Positions 1-8,402 of a stretch of 44,534 nt of DNA are shown here, one piece after another. This DNA is from Desulfofustis glycolicus DSM 9705 (GTDB lineage: Bacteria > Desulfobacterota > Desulfobulbia > Desulfobulbales > Desulfocapsaceae). The notes under the pieces are model-generated. The model did not search any database and had not been told where the DNA came from. It saw only the letters and a program-made list of their open reading frames with translations. The stretch's first letter is position 1, and each line of letters opens with the position of its first letter. The stretch lies in contig NZ_FQXS01000034.1 in the NCBI RefSeq assembly GCF_900130015.1, positions 1 to 44,534 of the forward strand. Reading direction: 5' to 3'. Both the position numbers and the translations under genes were made by a program.

Positions 1-1
1 C

Positions 2-142
2 CCACGCGCGATTGATGGAACCCCTGTTCCGCTACGCTCCACAGGGGTTCCATCAATCGCGGAGTCAGCACCAGAAGTATCGGCAGAAGCTAAACCGGGG
101 CAGCGCCGACCCGCTGCACGTGACGTTGAATGTCTAGCTTAA
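2..142 (+). CDS. IS3-family transposase OrfB, C-terminal fragment (cut by the window edge)
   Basis: This is the last 46 codons of the transposase whose longer copy is at the right end. The reading frame enters from the left edge and ends in ECLA-stop. Residues from about the third codon onward are encoded by a perfect 21-bp inverted repeat (7-27 with 41-61), so the peptide contains the mirrored pieces DGTPVP and GVPS. The integrase core lies outside the window here, and the family assignment rests on the right-hand copy. Confidence 0.75.
   Translation, partial: PRAIDGTPVPLRSTGVPSIAESAPEVSAEAKPGQRRPAARDVECLA
7..61. repeat. Perfect 21-bp inverted repeat inside the transposase gene
   Basis: Bases 7-27 are the exact reverse complement of 41-61, with a 13-base loop. 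The same hairpin is at 44322-44376 in the other IS copy. It lies in the coding region of the transposase C-terminus, not at the IS end, so it is not the terminal inverted repeat. It could be a small palindrome inserted into the gene, or a terminator-like or regulatory structure of the IS. Confidence 0.85.
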
Positions 143-247
143 ACCCAGTGGATTTCTGTCTTGACTCAGGGGTCCACTTCAATATCCAGATCGACTGAAT
201 TGTTATTTCCTTTCCTTTTGCTCATTCAGCTTGATCGTGTCTGGCTT

Positions 248-1147
248 TCAATCCTTTTTGTACGATTCGGACTTCACGTCTCGACATTTATTTTCAATCT
301 GATGGGAAATCGCCTGTATCCTTTGGTCTGATAACACGCGTTGGCCGTTAACGGTAGCAGAAGGATTTTTACCATTGTAAACCCTTACATCACTGACACC
401 CGTCCTTTTGATAAACCACCCCGGTATAGCCAAAACTGGAACTACTGCTTGAGGCACTCCAGTAGAAGACCTGATCCATTTCTCTAGCCATTGGGCTTGC
501 CGCCTCGCCTGAAGTACCGGTTCAGTCTCTGTCCAAGTCGGGAACTGCAACCTGACACCGTCATAATTGAGCTTCCAATTCTCTTTCTCGGCTACAGCCT
601 GTTTTGCTCTACCTTTCGTTTCAATTGCAAATACCCCTGAAGGTCCGACGGCGACGTGATCGATATTAAAGCCATCAGCAGGAAAATCATGATAGATATT
701 ATAGTCTTCTTTAATAAGACTACTCAGTTCCTGCCCGACGGCCAGTTCACATTCATACCCCAATCGTAGAGTATTGCGTTTCAACACCATCCGGTAGGCC
801 TTTGCTGCACCATACACAGCCAAGCCAAGAACCATAAGAATCACGACGTATACCGACAAACCGGTTTCCTGACCATCAGCCTGCAATCTATTGGTGACAA
901 ACACTGCATACGAGGCTGACGCGACGAGTGGAATCATCAGCAACCAGCCGATGATATCTTGCGATATTTCAATAATTTGTTCTCGTAGAGAATGCCCAGG
1001 ACTTCTCAGGAGGTTCATGTTGAGCGGGGATTTTTTCTTCTTGGTGTAGTACCTGAAAAAGACGACTATCAGGTAAGCCGGCAACAGCATCATCCCAACA
1101 ACAACGAGAGACGGCACGAGTATTATAAATGTGCTTTCTGTGAGCAT
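248..1147 (-). CDS. Membrane-anchored NERD (nuclease-related) domain protein
   Basis: The 299-residue protein begins with a hydrophobic segment (about 5-32) and a basic stretch (KKKK). Two more membrane segments follow (about 65-85 and 97-118). A cytosolic NERD domain comes next, about 125-240, recognised by LGYECELAVG, DGFNIDHVAVGP and FAIETKGR. The D...E-x-K pattern resembles the active site of restriction-like nucleases. NERD proteins are poorly characterised, and nuclease activity is inferred from the fold only. The start is the ATG at 1147, with only a weak GAGA upstream. The gene is AT-richer than the block to its right and sits alone between an IS and the ssrA 3' end, which suggests acquired DNA. 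Confidence 0.8.
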   Translation of the reverse strand: MLTESTFIILVPSLVVVGMMLLPAYLIVVFFRYYTKKKKSPLNMNLLRSPGHSLREQIIEISQDIIGWLLMIPLVASASYAVFVTNRLQADGQETGLSVYVVILMVLGLAVYGAAKAYRMVLKRNTLRLGYECELAVGQELSSLIKEDYNIYHDFPADGFNIDHVAVGPSGVFAIETKGRAKQAVAEKENWKLNYDGVRLQFPTWTETEPVLQARRQAQWLEKWIRSSTGVPQAVVPVLAIPGWFIKRTGVSDVRVYNGKNPSATVNGQRVLSDQRIQAISHQIENKCRDVKSESYKKD

Positions 1148-1523
1148 GAGAATCTCTCGGCGAGCGAAGGTCGTCTGTAGTATGTATCAAAGAATCAAAA
1201 TAAAAGGGAAAAATTGACAAACAGTTATCAAAGTTGGTTAGAATTTACTAGAAAAATCTGCCTAACTTTTCCGGCCGAACCCGTCTACCGCCGCAGCGAA
1301 GCGCCACGAGACCGGTAATCACGGTAACCAGGTAACCACTCTCAAGGACTACTCTGAAATTTCTACGAGCCTTTGCAGTTCAAAATGAGGGCAAAAAAAA
1401 TGGTCCATTAGCGGGCAATGTACCACTAATGGACCACCTGATGTACCAGTTCGACAAAAGTGTCGAACCTCGGATTTTCTATGCTTTACAACTGTTTGAT
1501 TTTATTTGTATTATTTTTGAAAA
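1148..1523. other. Gene-free stretch between the NERD gene and ssrA
   Basis: No convincing gene is present. The stretch holds a terminator-like hairpin (1393-1436) and a perfect 8-bp palindrome with a 4-base loop (1449-1456 with 1461-1468). It is the 3' flank of ssrA, a favoured integration site for genomic islands. No second copy of the ssrA 3' end was seen within the window. Confidence 0.5.
1393..1436 (-). terminator. Rho-independent terminator, probably for ssrA
   Basis: Read on the minus strand, an 11-bp perfect stem (1436-1426 with 1411-1401) is followed at once by eight T residues (A run at 1393-1400 on the plus strand). It lies 88 bases past the tmRNA 3' end, a long trailer that processing would remove. 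The NERD gene on the same strand starts further downstream, so the terminator also separates the two units. Confidence 0.75.
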
Positions 1524-1888
1524 TGGTGGAGGCGGCGGGAGTCGAACCCGCGTCCGGAAATGCTCCCCTCCCGTATCTACATGCTTAGTTCCGTGCTTTG
1601 ATCTCGCCTCGGGAACTCAGTCGGAACATAGATTTCCCGGTGCCAGCCTGTTGGATCTCGTTCCCCGGTGGACAGGCGGCCACCGGGGAACCAGCCCGTT
1701 GAGTCGACGCCCCGAATCCGGCCTTACGGGCGAAAGCCGGTGGGACGGCAGTATGACAGCGGTTAAGCTGCTACTGCGTAGTTATAATCGTCTGCGATTA
1801 TATTTAAGTTCTACCAGTTTTACGAGCCAGTAGAAGCTCGGCATGCAACAGTGAGCTTACACATCCCCGTCGAATCCGTTTCGCCCCC
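1524..1888 (-). ncRNA. ssrA: Transfer-messenger RNA (tmRNA)
   Basis: The minus strand begins GGGGGCGAAACGG, with the conserved GATTCGACGGG just inside, and ends with a T arm (GCGGGTTCGACTCCCGC) and CGCCTCCACCA. The first seven bases pair with CGCCTCC to form the acceptor stem, placing the ends at 1888 and 1524 and giving 365 nt. The tag reading frame at 1795-1763 encodes ADDYNYAVAA followed by TAA. With SmpB, tmRNA rescues stalled ribosomes and tags the nascent chain for proteolysis. smpB lies directly upstream on the same strand, a common arrangement. Confidence 0.97.
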
Positions 1889-1973
1889 CTCCTTATTGAA
1901 ATTTCGTTGATGATGATTGTGATGGTGGTGGTGGTTTTACCTTGTCGTTTTGTTAGCTGTTTTCGTTTTGCGG

Positions 1974-2432
1974 TCAGCGGTTGTGGCGCATGGCGCGTTC
2001 GATCTCGCGATCGGACTGCTTTTCCTTGAGTGCCGCCCGCTTGTCGTACTCTCGTTTACCGCGGGCCAGGCCCAATTCCACTTTAGCCTTGCCCTTCTCA
2101 TTAAAGTATATCTTGAGTGGTATCAAGGCAAGGCCTTTCTCCCGGAGTTTACCGATCAGTTTGCGCAACTCCCGCTTGTGCAGGAGCAGTTTGCGGGTCC
2201 TGAGCGGGTCGTTCGGGTTGTGGGTGGCGTGACTGTACACCGAAATGTGAACGTTGTGCAAAATGGCCTCGCCGCGGTCGCTGATCTTCACGTAACCGTC
2301 CTTGAGGTTCGCCTTGCCGGCCCGCAGGGACTTGACCTCGGGGCCGCTGAGCACCATACCGGCTTCTAGATTCGAGTCGATATGATAGTCATGATAGGCC
2401 TTCTTGTTGCGGGCGACGATCTTGATGCTCAT
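1974..2432 (-). CDS. smpB: SsrA-binding protein SmpB
   Basis: The 152-residue protein has the typical SmpB length and fold. Marks are the N-terminal [13 protein letters not shown], the GPEVKSLR and NLKDGYV segments of the OB-like barrel, [16 protein letters not shown], and the basic C-terminal tail [14 protein letters not shown] that folds into the mRNA channel when tmRNA is bound. It binds tmRNA and delivers it to stalled ribosomes. It follows pilB by 21 bases and precedes ssrA, so it is probably co-transcribed with pilB while ssrA may have its own promoter. Confidence 0.97.
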   Translation of the reverse strand: MSIKIVARNKKAYHDYHIDSNLEAGMVLSGPEVKSLRAGKANLKDGYVKISDRGEAILHNVHISVYSHATHNPNDPLRTRKLLLHKRELRKLIGKLREKGLALIPLKIYFNEKGKAKVELGLARGKREYDKRAALKEKQSDREIERAMRHNR

Positions 2433-2453
2433 TGGTGTATCCTGTCCGCCGGG

Positions 2454-4250
2454 TTATTCGGCGGTGACCCTGATGGCTTCCTCGTAGGTGGTGATACCGG
2501 CCCGGACCTTCTTCCAGGCGTCCTCGCGTAAGGTAGTCATTCCCTCACGAATGGCAACCTGACGCATTTCCTCGGTGGTCTTGCCATCGGCGATCATCAT
2601 CTTGAGCTGATTGGACAGCGGAAAAATCTCGAAGACGCCGCACCGCCCCTTGTAGCCGGTGCCACGACACTCCCGACAGCCGGTACCCCGCTTCAGGGTG
2701 AGCGGCTCTTTGCCGGTTACCGGAAAGCCCATTTTGTAGAGCGTTTCCGCTTCGATTTCAAATTCCTCACTGCAATTCGTGCAGATCTTCTTGACCAGCC
2801 GCTGGGCCATGGCGCCGAGCAGCGTCGAGCCGATCAGGAACGGTTCGAGGCCGAGATCGCGCAACCGGACGATGGACGAGACGGCATCGTTGGTATGCAG
2901 GGTAGAGAAGACCAGGTGACCGGTCATGGCCGCTTGGACGGCGTGCGCGGCGGTGTCGTAGTCGCGGATCTCACCGATCATGATGACATCGGGGTCCTGG
3001 CGCAGGATATTGCGCAGGATGGTCGAAAAGGTCACGTCGATCAGCGGCTGAACGGCGATCTGGTTGAATTCCTCGTAGACCATCTCGACCGGGTCCTCCA
3101 CCGTCACCAGATTGATCTCCGGGGTGGCGATGGCCTTCAGCGCCGAATAGAGGGTGGTCGATTTACCGCTGCCGGTCGGGCCGGTTACCAGCATGATGCC
3201 GTGCGGAGCCCGCATAAAGGAAGAGAAAACGCCGAAGTCGCGCTTGGAAAAACCGAGCTGCTCCACCGACTGGAAAATGACATCGGGATCGAGGATTCGC
3301 AAAACGGCTTTTTCGCCGAACGATACCGGTACCGTCGAGACCCTGATCTCAATATCCTTGCCGCTGGATGTGCCGACCTTGATGCGGCCGTCCTGGGGCC
3401 GCCGCTTTTCGGCGATGTCGAGCCGTGAGAGAAACTTGATCCGGGACACCAGGGCCGAATGAACTGCCTTGGGCAGCTTGTAGATGGTGTGCAACACGCC
3501 GTCGATCCGGAAGCGGACCATGCAGATCTCCCGCTTCGGTTCGATGTGGATGTCACTGGCCCGCTGCTCCAGCGCATAGTTGAAGATATGGTTGACCGCA
3601 TTCTTGATATGCTGATCGGACGAGGTGATGCCCTTGGAACTGATCTTGACATAACGCTCGAGGTTGCCTATATCGACCGACGATGCTCCCTGCGACGAGC
3701 CGAACTGATCCTCGGCGGCACTGATCGAGGTCTGAAAACCGAAAAATTCGGCGAGGATTCGTTTGATCTCCGCCTTGGTGGCGATATAGGGGCGCGTCTT
3801 GACTTGGTTGGCCTGCTCGACGTCGTTTAAGACCGTCTGGGAGTCTGGATGATAAACGGCCACTTCGAGAACACCGTCGGCCACGTTGAACGGCAGCAGG
3901 AGATGGCTGATGGCAAAATTTTTCGGAATCGTCTTGGTGACGATATTCATGTCCAGCTCAAGCGGATCGAGCTTCTTGAACGGCAGCTGGAACTCCTTGG
4001 CCACGGCGCGCATGATCGTTTCCTCATCGATCACCTCTTCGTTTGTCCCCGGCCTCTGCAGGTTGTAGGACACGATGATATCGATCAGGTCCGGAAAATT
4101 GCGGTCGAGCGGGTCGCCGCCGCCGTGCTGCTTCATCAGCTTCTGGCGCTGTTTACCCTTCTCCAGACTGATAAAGGTGCGCTGCTCACTGGTCATAACC
4201 TTGCGTTTGACCAGCAGGTCGAGCAGGGCTTCACTGTACAGAATCTTCAT
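2454..4250 (-). CDS. GspE/PilB-type secretion or pilus-extension ATPase
   Basis: The 598-residue protein has the layout of type IV pilus/type II secretion ATPases. An N-terminal domain (about 1-170) precedes the catalytic core. The core shows a Walker A GPTGSGKST (about residue 363), an Asp-box/Walker B DPDVIMIGEIRD and the His box TGHLVFSTLHTNDA. A C-terminal tetracysteine zinc site follows (CTNC and CREC, about 500-540). Such hexameric ATPases power polymerisation of pilins or pseudopilins at the inner membrane. AAGGAG lies six bases before the ATG. No other pilus or secretion genes are in the window, so PilB and GspE cannot be told apart with certainty. The distance to nfo upstream is about 100 bases. 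Confidence 0.9.
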   Translation of the reverse strand: MKILYSEALLDLLVKRKVMTSEQRTFISLEKGKQRQKLMKQHGGGDPLDRNFPDLIDIIVSYNLQRPGTNEEVIDEETIMRAVAKEFQLPFKKLDPLELDMNIVTKTIPKNFAISHLLLPFNVADGVLEVAVYHPDSQTVLNDVEQANQVKTRPYIATKAEIKRILAEFFGFQTSISAAEDQFGSSQGASSVDIGNLERYVKISSKGITSSDQHIKNAVNHIFNYALEQRASDIHIEPKREICMVRFRIDGVLHTIYKLPKAVHSALVSRIKFLSRLDIAEKRRPQDGRIKVGTSSGKDIEIRVSTVPVSFGEKAVLRILDPDVIFQSVEQLGFSKRDFGVFSSFMRAPHGIMLVTGPTGSGKSTTLYSALKAIATPEINLVTVEDPVEMVYEEFNQIAVQPLIDVTFSTILRNILRQDPDVIMIGEIRDYDTAAHAVQAAMTGHLVFSTLHTNDAVSSIVRLRDLGLEPFLIGSTLLGAMAQRLVKKICTNCSEEFEIEAETLYKMGFPVTGKEPLTLKRGTGCRECRGTGYKGRCGVFEIFPLSNQLKMMIADGKTTEEMRQVAIREGMTTLREDAWKKVRAGITTYEEAIRVTAE

Positions 4251-4349
4251 TGCATCTCCTTGCGTACCGGTACATCACGTCCTTCAACAAGGGCGCATTG
4301 TCCACTTTTCTCTTGATTTTCGCAAGGTTCTTTCACACCCGGCAGAATG

Positions 4350-5201
4350 TCACCGGTGAAACAAGCTGCGCAGCGTTGCCAGATTGTCGATATCTTCCCG
4401 GAGATCCTCGTCTTTCGGGGTCTCCAGAAGCATTGCGTGAGCAGCGAAGCGGGGATCATTGAGCAGCAGTCGAAACCCCTCTCGGCCGATATGGCCGGCA
4501 CCGATATGTTCGTGCCGATCCACCCTGCTGCCGAGCGGCTTCTTTGAATCGTTGAGATGAAAGAGGTGGAGATGCTGCACCCCGACCAATCGGTCAAACT
4601 CGTCCATCATCGTCCGGTAGCTGCTTTCGTCGCGGAAATCATACCCGGCAGCAAAGGCGTGGCAAGTATCGAAACAAATCCCGATCCGCCCACTGTTCGC
4701 CGATTGTTCTCTGATGGCGGCCAACTCCTCGAAGGTTCCGCCAAGACCGGTCCCCTGGCCGGCCGTCGTTTCCACGAGGACCATGGTGGAAGACCCGGCT
4801 GTGGCGGCCAGCGCTTCGTCAAGAGCGTCGACGAAACGTGCCAGCCCGGTCTCTACCCCGTCGCCGCCGTGCGAACCCGGATGGAGCACCACATAGGGCA
4901 GCTCAAGTTGCCGGCAGCGCTGCAGCTCCTCGACAAACGCATCGATCGATTTGCGCCGCAACTCCCGATCTCCAGCGGCAAGATTGATCAGGTACGAGCC
5001 GTGGGAGACGACGATCATCTCCGGATGGCGCGCACGGGCTTGGCGAAAGTCTTCGATCTCTTCGTCGGCCAGCGGCTTGTGACGCCACTGCCGCTGGTTA
5101 CGGGTAAAGATCTGCAGCGACTCGCCGCCGACCTGCTCGATTCGCTGAAAGGCCAGGTACAGACCGCCGCTGACCGATTCGTGGGCGCCTAGAAACGGCA
5201 T
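4350..5201 (-). CDS. nfo: Endonuclease IV (AP endonuclease)
   Basis: The 283-residue protein matches the TIM-barrel AP endonuclease family. It begins FLGAHESVSGG and carries the metal-binding segments VVLHPGSH, VLVETTAGQG, GICFDTCHAFAAGYD, HLNDSKKPLGSRVDRHEHIG and LLETPK, which supply the His, Glu and Asp ligands of the trinuclear zinc site. It cleaves the backbone 5' of abasic sites in base-excision repair. The ATG at 5201 is preferred because AGGAGGAG lies eight bases before it; a TTG two codons upstream is too close to that site. It lies just after the M48 protease gene, in an apparent operon. Confidence 0.95.
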   Translation of the reverse strand: MPFLGAHESVSGGLYLAFQRIEQVGGESLQIFTRNQRQWRHKPLADEEIEDFRQARARHPEMIVVSHGSYLINLAAGDRELRRKSIDAFVEELQRCRQLELPYVVLHPGSHGGDGVETGLARFVDALDEALAATAGSSTMVLVETTAGQGTGLGGTFEELAAIREQSANSGRIGICFDTCHAFAAGYDFRDESSYRTMMDEFDRLVGVQHLHLFHLNDSKKPLGSRVDRHEHIGAGHIGREGFRLLLNDPRFAAHAMLLETPKDEDLREDIDNLATLRSLFHR

Positions 5202-5218
5202 GAACAAAACTCCTCCTG

Positions 5219-7114
5219 TTACTCGTCGGCAATCGACTTACTGTTGTGATAGCGTTCGGACTGGAACCGCTCCAGCTGGCGACGGTAGAACTCGGCCTGC
5301 TGCGGGTCGCCGAGCAAGGCTTGGCGCTCGACGGCAATCGCCTGATCCATCATGCCGTTGGCCCAATAGGCGGTGGCCAGCGTATCGAGGATATGCGGCC
5401 GCGGCTGGAGACGAGCCGCCTGCTCGGCCAGTTGCAGGGCCCGAACCGGATCGCGCAGCGCCGGGTCGCTGCCGGTGAGCAGCAGCCAGGCCAAGTTGTT
5501 GAGCAGTTCCGGATCGTCAGGCTCCAGCTCCAGGGCCTTGTTATAAGCGACCAGCGCTTTCTTCTCCAGTTTGCGGTTGAATAATAGGTCGCCGAGCAGC
5601 CGGTACCACAGGGCCTGGTCCTCGACACCCTCCATATCCCGCATCAACACCATTTCGATGTATTTCGCCTCGTAGTTCCTGGCCAACTGCTCGGTCGGCA
5701 CCTGGCTGGCCAGACCGACCACCGCTGCGAGGACCAGAATATAGGCGATCAGGCTGCGCGACACCTTGCGATCCTGCCGGGCGATCCATCGCGGCTCCCG
5801 CTCGCACAACTCCAGATGAGCGATGCGCTCGCCGATGCCGAAGTGATGCCAGTTCGGCTGGTCCCTCGGTTGCCCGCTGGCCCAGACGATTTTTTCAAAT
5901 GCGGCCACCAGGGCCTGGCCGTTACCCAGCACCTGGAACACATAGAGATCGGCCTGACGCTCGAAGTTCCTGATGAAGTAACCGAAAACAAATCGAAAAT
6001 AAAACAACAGCAGCAGCAGAAAGGGCGCCCCGCCGATCACGCCGATGATCGTCTCGGGGCGGACGATATCCATGCTCATCAGGTGGTAGACCGCATCATG
6101 GGAGAGCAGATAGAAGAGCATCGGCTCGGCGAGAAAGCCGGCCATGGCGCTGAAACCGCCGATCAGCAAGACATAGAGCAACAGGTGTTTCTTCTTGACG
6201 TGGCCGATCTCGTGGGCCATTACCGCCTCAAGCTCGGGCTCACTCATCGTCTCGATGATCGCCGGCGTCAACAGGATATAGCGCAACCCGGGGACGATGC
6301 CCATCACCGCGGCGGTCAGCACCCGCCCCTCGAAAAGCGGCCAGATATAAATATCGGCATGAAAATCCTGCCGCCGACAAAAGGTTTGCAGATGCCTGAG
6401 CAGCGGCCCGTCCGGCATCTTCGTACAACCCCAGAGCCGACGTACCAGCGGTGGAAAGAAGATTACGACAAGCACCAGGAACAGCGCGAAAAAGAGCACG
6501 TCGCCCCACGGTGATTCGATCAGTTGCCGCACCCTGGTGGACGGTACGAGCGCCACCAGGTCGTACACCAGCGACAGGGCAACCCAGGGCAACACGATCG
6601 GCAGGTTGGCTTTGACATTGGCCGCAATAAACGCACCGCGCCCATAACTCTTGCCGAACACCTGGCCGTAACTCCGCCGACCAGCCAGCCAGAGCAGGGA
6701 GAGAAACAGCAGGAAAAGGGCCAGGCCACCAACATTGAGAAGGGCTGGAAAACGGTCGCCAAATGACAGAAATGAAAGATAATATTTGACTTCACCGAAA
6801 TACAGCAGCACCGCAAAAACTACCAGCGCCAGGATGGAAAGCCGTTTTTCGGCCCGGAAGTAACCGCTGGAACTGCGCGTTCCGGCGCTTCTGAATGTCC
6901 GTCGAGCGACGGTACCGTAGAAGCCTACGCTGCCGACAAAAATCAGCAGAAATTCAAACGCCGACACAGCCGGTGTTTCCGGCACGGAAGCAACGGAAAA
7001 GAGAAAGATAGCGGTCAGAAAAACCAGCAGGTTGGCGTAGATCACGATATTGAGAAACCCGGTTAAATGGACGGGAAACAGACGAATACCTGCAATAATA
7101 GCCATCCTTCCCAT
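5219..7114 (-). CDS. Membrane M48-family zinc metalloprotease with C-terminal TPRs
   Basis: The protein of about 631 residues starts with several hydrophobic segments spread over residues 1-230. The protease domain has the zinc motif VMAHEIGHVKKKH and a downstream hydrophobic pair. Residues about 500-620 form TPR-like helices (for example ALVAYNKALELEPDDPELLN). The HtpX/Ste24-like domain suggests processing or quality control of membrane proteins, and the TPRs may recruit partners. The start is uncertain: ATGs at 7114 and 7105 and a TTG at 7123 are all possible, none with a well-spaced ribosome site. It ends 17 bases before nfo. Confidence 0.85.
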   Translation of the reverse strand: MGRMAIIAGIRLFPVHLTGFLNIVIYANLLVFLTAIFLFSVASVPETPAVSAFEFLLIFVGSVGFYGTVARRTFRSAGTRSSSGYFRAEKRLSILALVVFAVLLYFGEVKYYLSFLSFGDRFPALLNVGGLALFLLFLSLLWLAGRRSYGQVFGKSYGRGAFIAANVKANLPIVLPWVALSLVYDLVALVPSTRVRQLIESPWGDVLFFALFLVLVVIFFPPLVRRLWGCTKMPDGPLLRHLQTFCRRQDFHADIYIWPLFEGRVLTAAVMGIVPGLRYILLTPAIIETMSEPELEAVMAHEIGHVKKKHLLLYVLLIGGFSAMAGFLAEPMLFYLLSHDAVYHLMSMDIVRPETIIGVIGGAPFLLLLLFYFRFVFGYFIRNFERQADLYVFQVLGNGQALVAAFEKIVWASGQPRDQPNWHHFGIGERIAHLELCEREPRWIARQDRKVSRSLIAYILVLAAVVGLASQVPTEQLARNYEAKYIEMVLMRDMEGVEDQALWYRLLGDLLFNRKLEKKALVAYNKALELEPDDPELLNNLAWLLLTGSDPALRDPVRALQLAEQAARLQPRPHILDTLATAYWANGMMDQAIAVERQALLGDPQQAEFYRRQLERFQSERYHNSKSIADE

Positions 7115-7219
7115 CGCGGGCAAGGATGGTAACGCGCTAAGGCCTTCCGGATCCTTAGAGTCTCTTCCGTCCGGTCGTTTTTCGGCGGTCGATCCGGGGC
7201 GACCATCCTGATTTTTTTA

Positions 7220-7248
7220 TTGACTTTTGTTGAATCTTCATTTTAAAT
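7220..7248 (+). promoter_or_regulatory. Sigma70-type promoter of the tRNA gene
   Basis: TTGACT at 7220-7225 and TTAAAT at 7243-7248 are separated by 17 bases. Transcription would begin near 7255, about 15 bases before the tRNA. Confidence 0.65.
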
Positions 7249-7269
7249 AAAAAGTTTCACTGCCCGGCA

Positions 7270-7346
7270 GGGCGCATAGCTCAGCTGGCTAGAGCCACCG
7301 GCTCATAACCGGTCGGTCGTAGGTTCGAATCCTACTGCGCCCACCA
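7270..7346 (+). tRNA. tRNA with CAU anticodon (elongator Met or lysidine-modified Ile2)
   Basis: A 77-nt cloverleaf is visible. The acceptor stem GGGCGCA pairs with TGCGCCC, the D arm contains AGCTCAGCTGGCTAGAGC, the anticodon arm CCGG-CTCATAA-CCGG has CAT at 7304-7306, the T arm contains GTAGGTTCGAATCCTAC, and CCA is encoded. It is not the initiator, because the first pair is G-C and the three G-C pairs of the anticodon stem base are absent. Anticodon sequence alone cannot separate elongator Met from the TilS-modified Ile2 tRNA, and the CCGG anticodon stem with GGTCG variable region is compatible with Ile2. Confidence 0.93.
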
Positions 7347-7486
7347 ATGGAAACGATCAGTCCCGCGACATGATCTTGAAAACGAAGAAAACGAAACGCA
7401 GACAACAAGGGGCATCGATCATCCCCTTCCCGATAAAGAACGGACCGACAGGAGCAACACTGGGCTCCTGGCCGGAGCAAGACACA

Positions 7487-7520
7487 AGGTACACCCCGAC
7501 TCGGGATGTACCTTTTTTTT
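7487..7520 (+). terminator. Rho-independent terminator
   Basis: AGGTACA pairs with TGTACCT around an inner CCCG/CGGG stem, followed by eight T residues. It lies about 140 bases beyond the tRNA and 30 bases before the NIF3 gene, so it isolates the tRNA unit. Confidence 0.85.
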
Positions 7521-7551
7521 ATGGTTTTTCAGTCTGTTGTGAGCGTGATTC

Positions 7552-8385
7552 ATGCCGGTTACCGTAGCTGACATTATCGCCTGCCTCGACGGGATCGCCC
7601 CGTTTAGTGTCGCTGAATCCTGGGATAACGTCGGCCTGCTGGTCGGTGATCAAAACAGAAGCGTCACTTCCATCCTGGTCGCACTCGACCCGACCTCGCA
7701 ACTCCTCGACGAGGCGATCAGTCTCGGCGCCGACACGGTGATCACTCACCACCCGGCACTCTTCAAACCCCTGCTCTCTATCAACACGGCCGACCCGACC
7801 GGGATTTTCCTGGAAAAAGCCCTGCGCGCCCGACTGACGGTTGTGGCCTGTCATACCAATCTCGACAGCGCCGAACACGGCGTCAACGACGCGCTCGCGG
7901 AACGTCTTGGCCTGATCGATCTCGTCCCCCTCGTCCCCGCCGATCAAGCCACGAGCGACGGTGTCGGCATGGGCCGGATCGGGCGCTATGCAAAACCGAT
8001 CACCGGCGGCGAGTTCATAGCCCGCGTCCTTGACGTGCTTGGTCTGCCCTCCTGCGACACTGCCGGACCGTTGCCGCAACTGGTCCAGACAGTGGCGCTC
8101 TGCGGCGGTAGCGGCTCCGAGTTGGCCGAGCAGGCACTCCGGCGCGGGGCCGACCTCTATTTGTCGGCGGAAATCAAGCACCACACCGCACGTTGGGCCG
8201 AAGCATGCGGTTTTTGCGTGATCGACGGTACCCACTTCGCCACCGAAAAACCGGTCGTCGAACGTCTCGCCCGGAATCTGCGCGATGCGTTTCATCAGCG
8301 GGGATGGCAGGTGACCGTCCACGAAACCACGACCGAAACACATCCGTTTGTCCGGATGCAGAAAACGATTCAAGACAACCACTAA
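7552..8385 (+). CDS. NIF3-family dinuclear metal-centre protein
   Basis: The 277-residue protein shows the NIF3/YbgI signature. SWDNVGLLVGD is near the N-terminus, ITHHPALFKPL and VACHTNLDSAEHGVND supply metal-binding His and Asp residues, and the C-terminal half has YLSAEIKHHTARWA and GTHFATEKP. Members form hexameric rings with two metal ions per subunit. The biochemical role is unsettled, with hydrolase and GTP-cyclohydrolase-like roles proposed. It precedes the zinc-ribbon coiled-coil gene by 17 bases, a pairing common in bacteria. Confidence 0.92.
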   Translation: MPVTVADIIACLDGIAPFSVAESWDNVGLLVGDQNRSVTSILVALDPTSQLLDEAISLGADTVITHHPALFKPLLSINTADPTGIFLEKALRARLTVVACHTNLDSAEHGVNDALAERLGLIDLVPLVPADQATSDGVGMGRIGRYAKPITGGEFIARVLDVLGLPSCDTAGPLPQLVQTVALCGGSGSELAEQALRRGADLYLSAEIKHHTARWAEACGFCVIDGTHFATEKPVVERLARNLRDAFHQRGWQVTVHETTTETHPFVRMQKTIQDNH

Positions 8386-8402
8386 CCCACAGGAGAAGCA
8401 TC

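Larger units (their letters stand above)
1..181 (+). mobile_element. IS3-family element, 3' end (partial)
   Basis: The first 181 bases are identical, in reverse complement, to 44202-44382 at the other end of the window. The outer end reads TGAAGTGGACCCC in the inward direction, and the TG...CA terminus fits IS3-family elements. The piece carries the last codons of the transposase and stops where the host sequence begins at 182. Only this end of the element is in the window, so neither its full length nor a target-site duplication can be seen. Confidence 0.85.

Noticed and set aside
1429-1833. A plus-strand frame across the ssrA region
   Set aside because: It lies antisense to tmRNA and owes its length to the RNA's composition.
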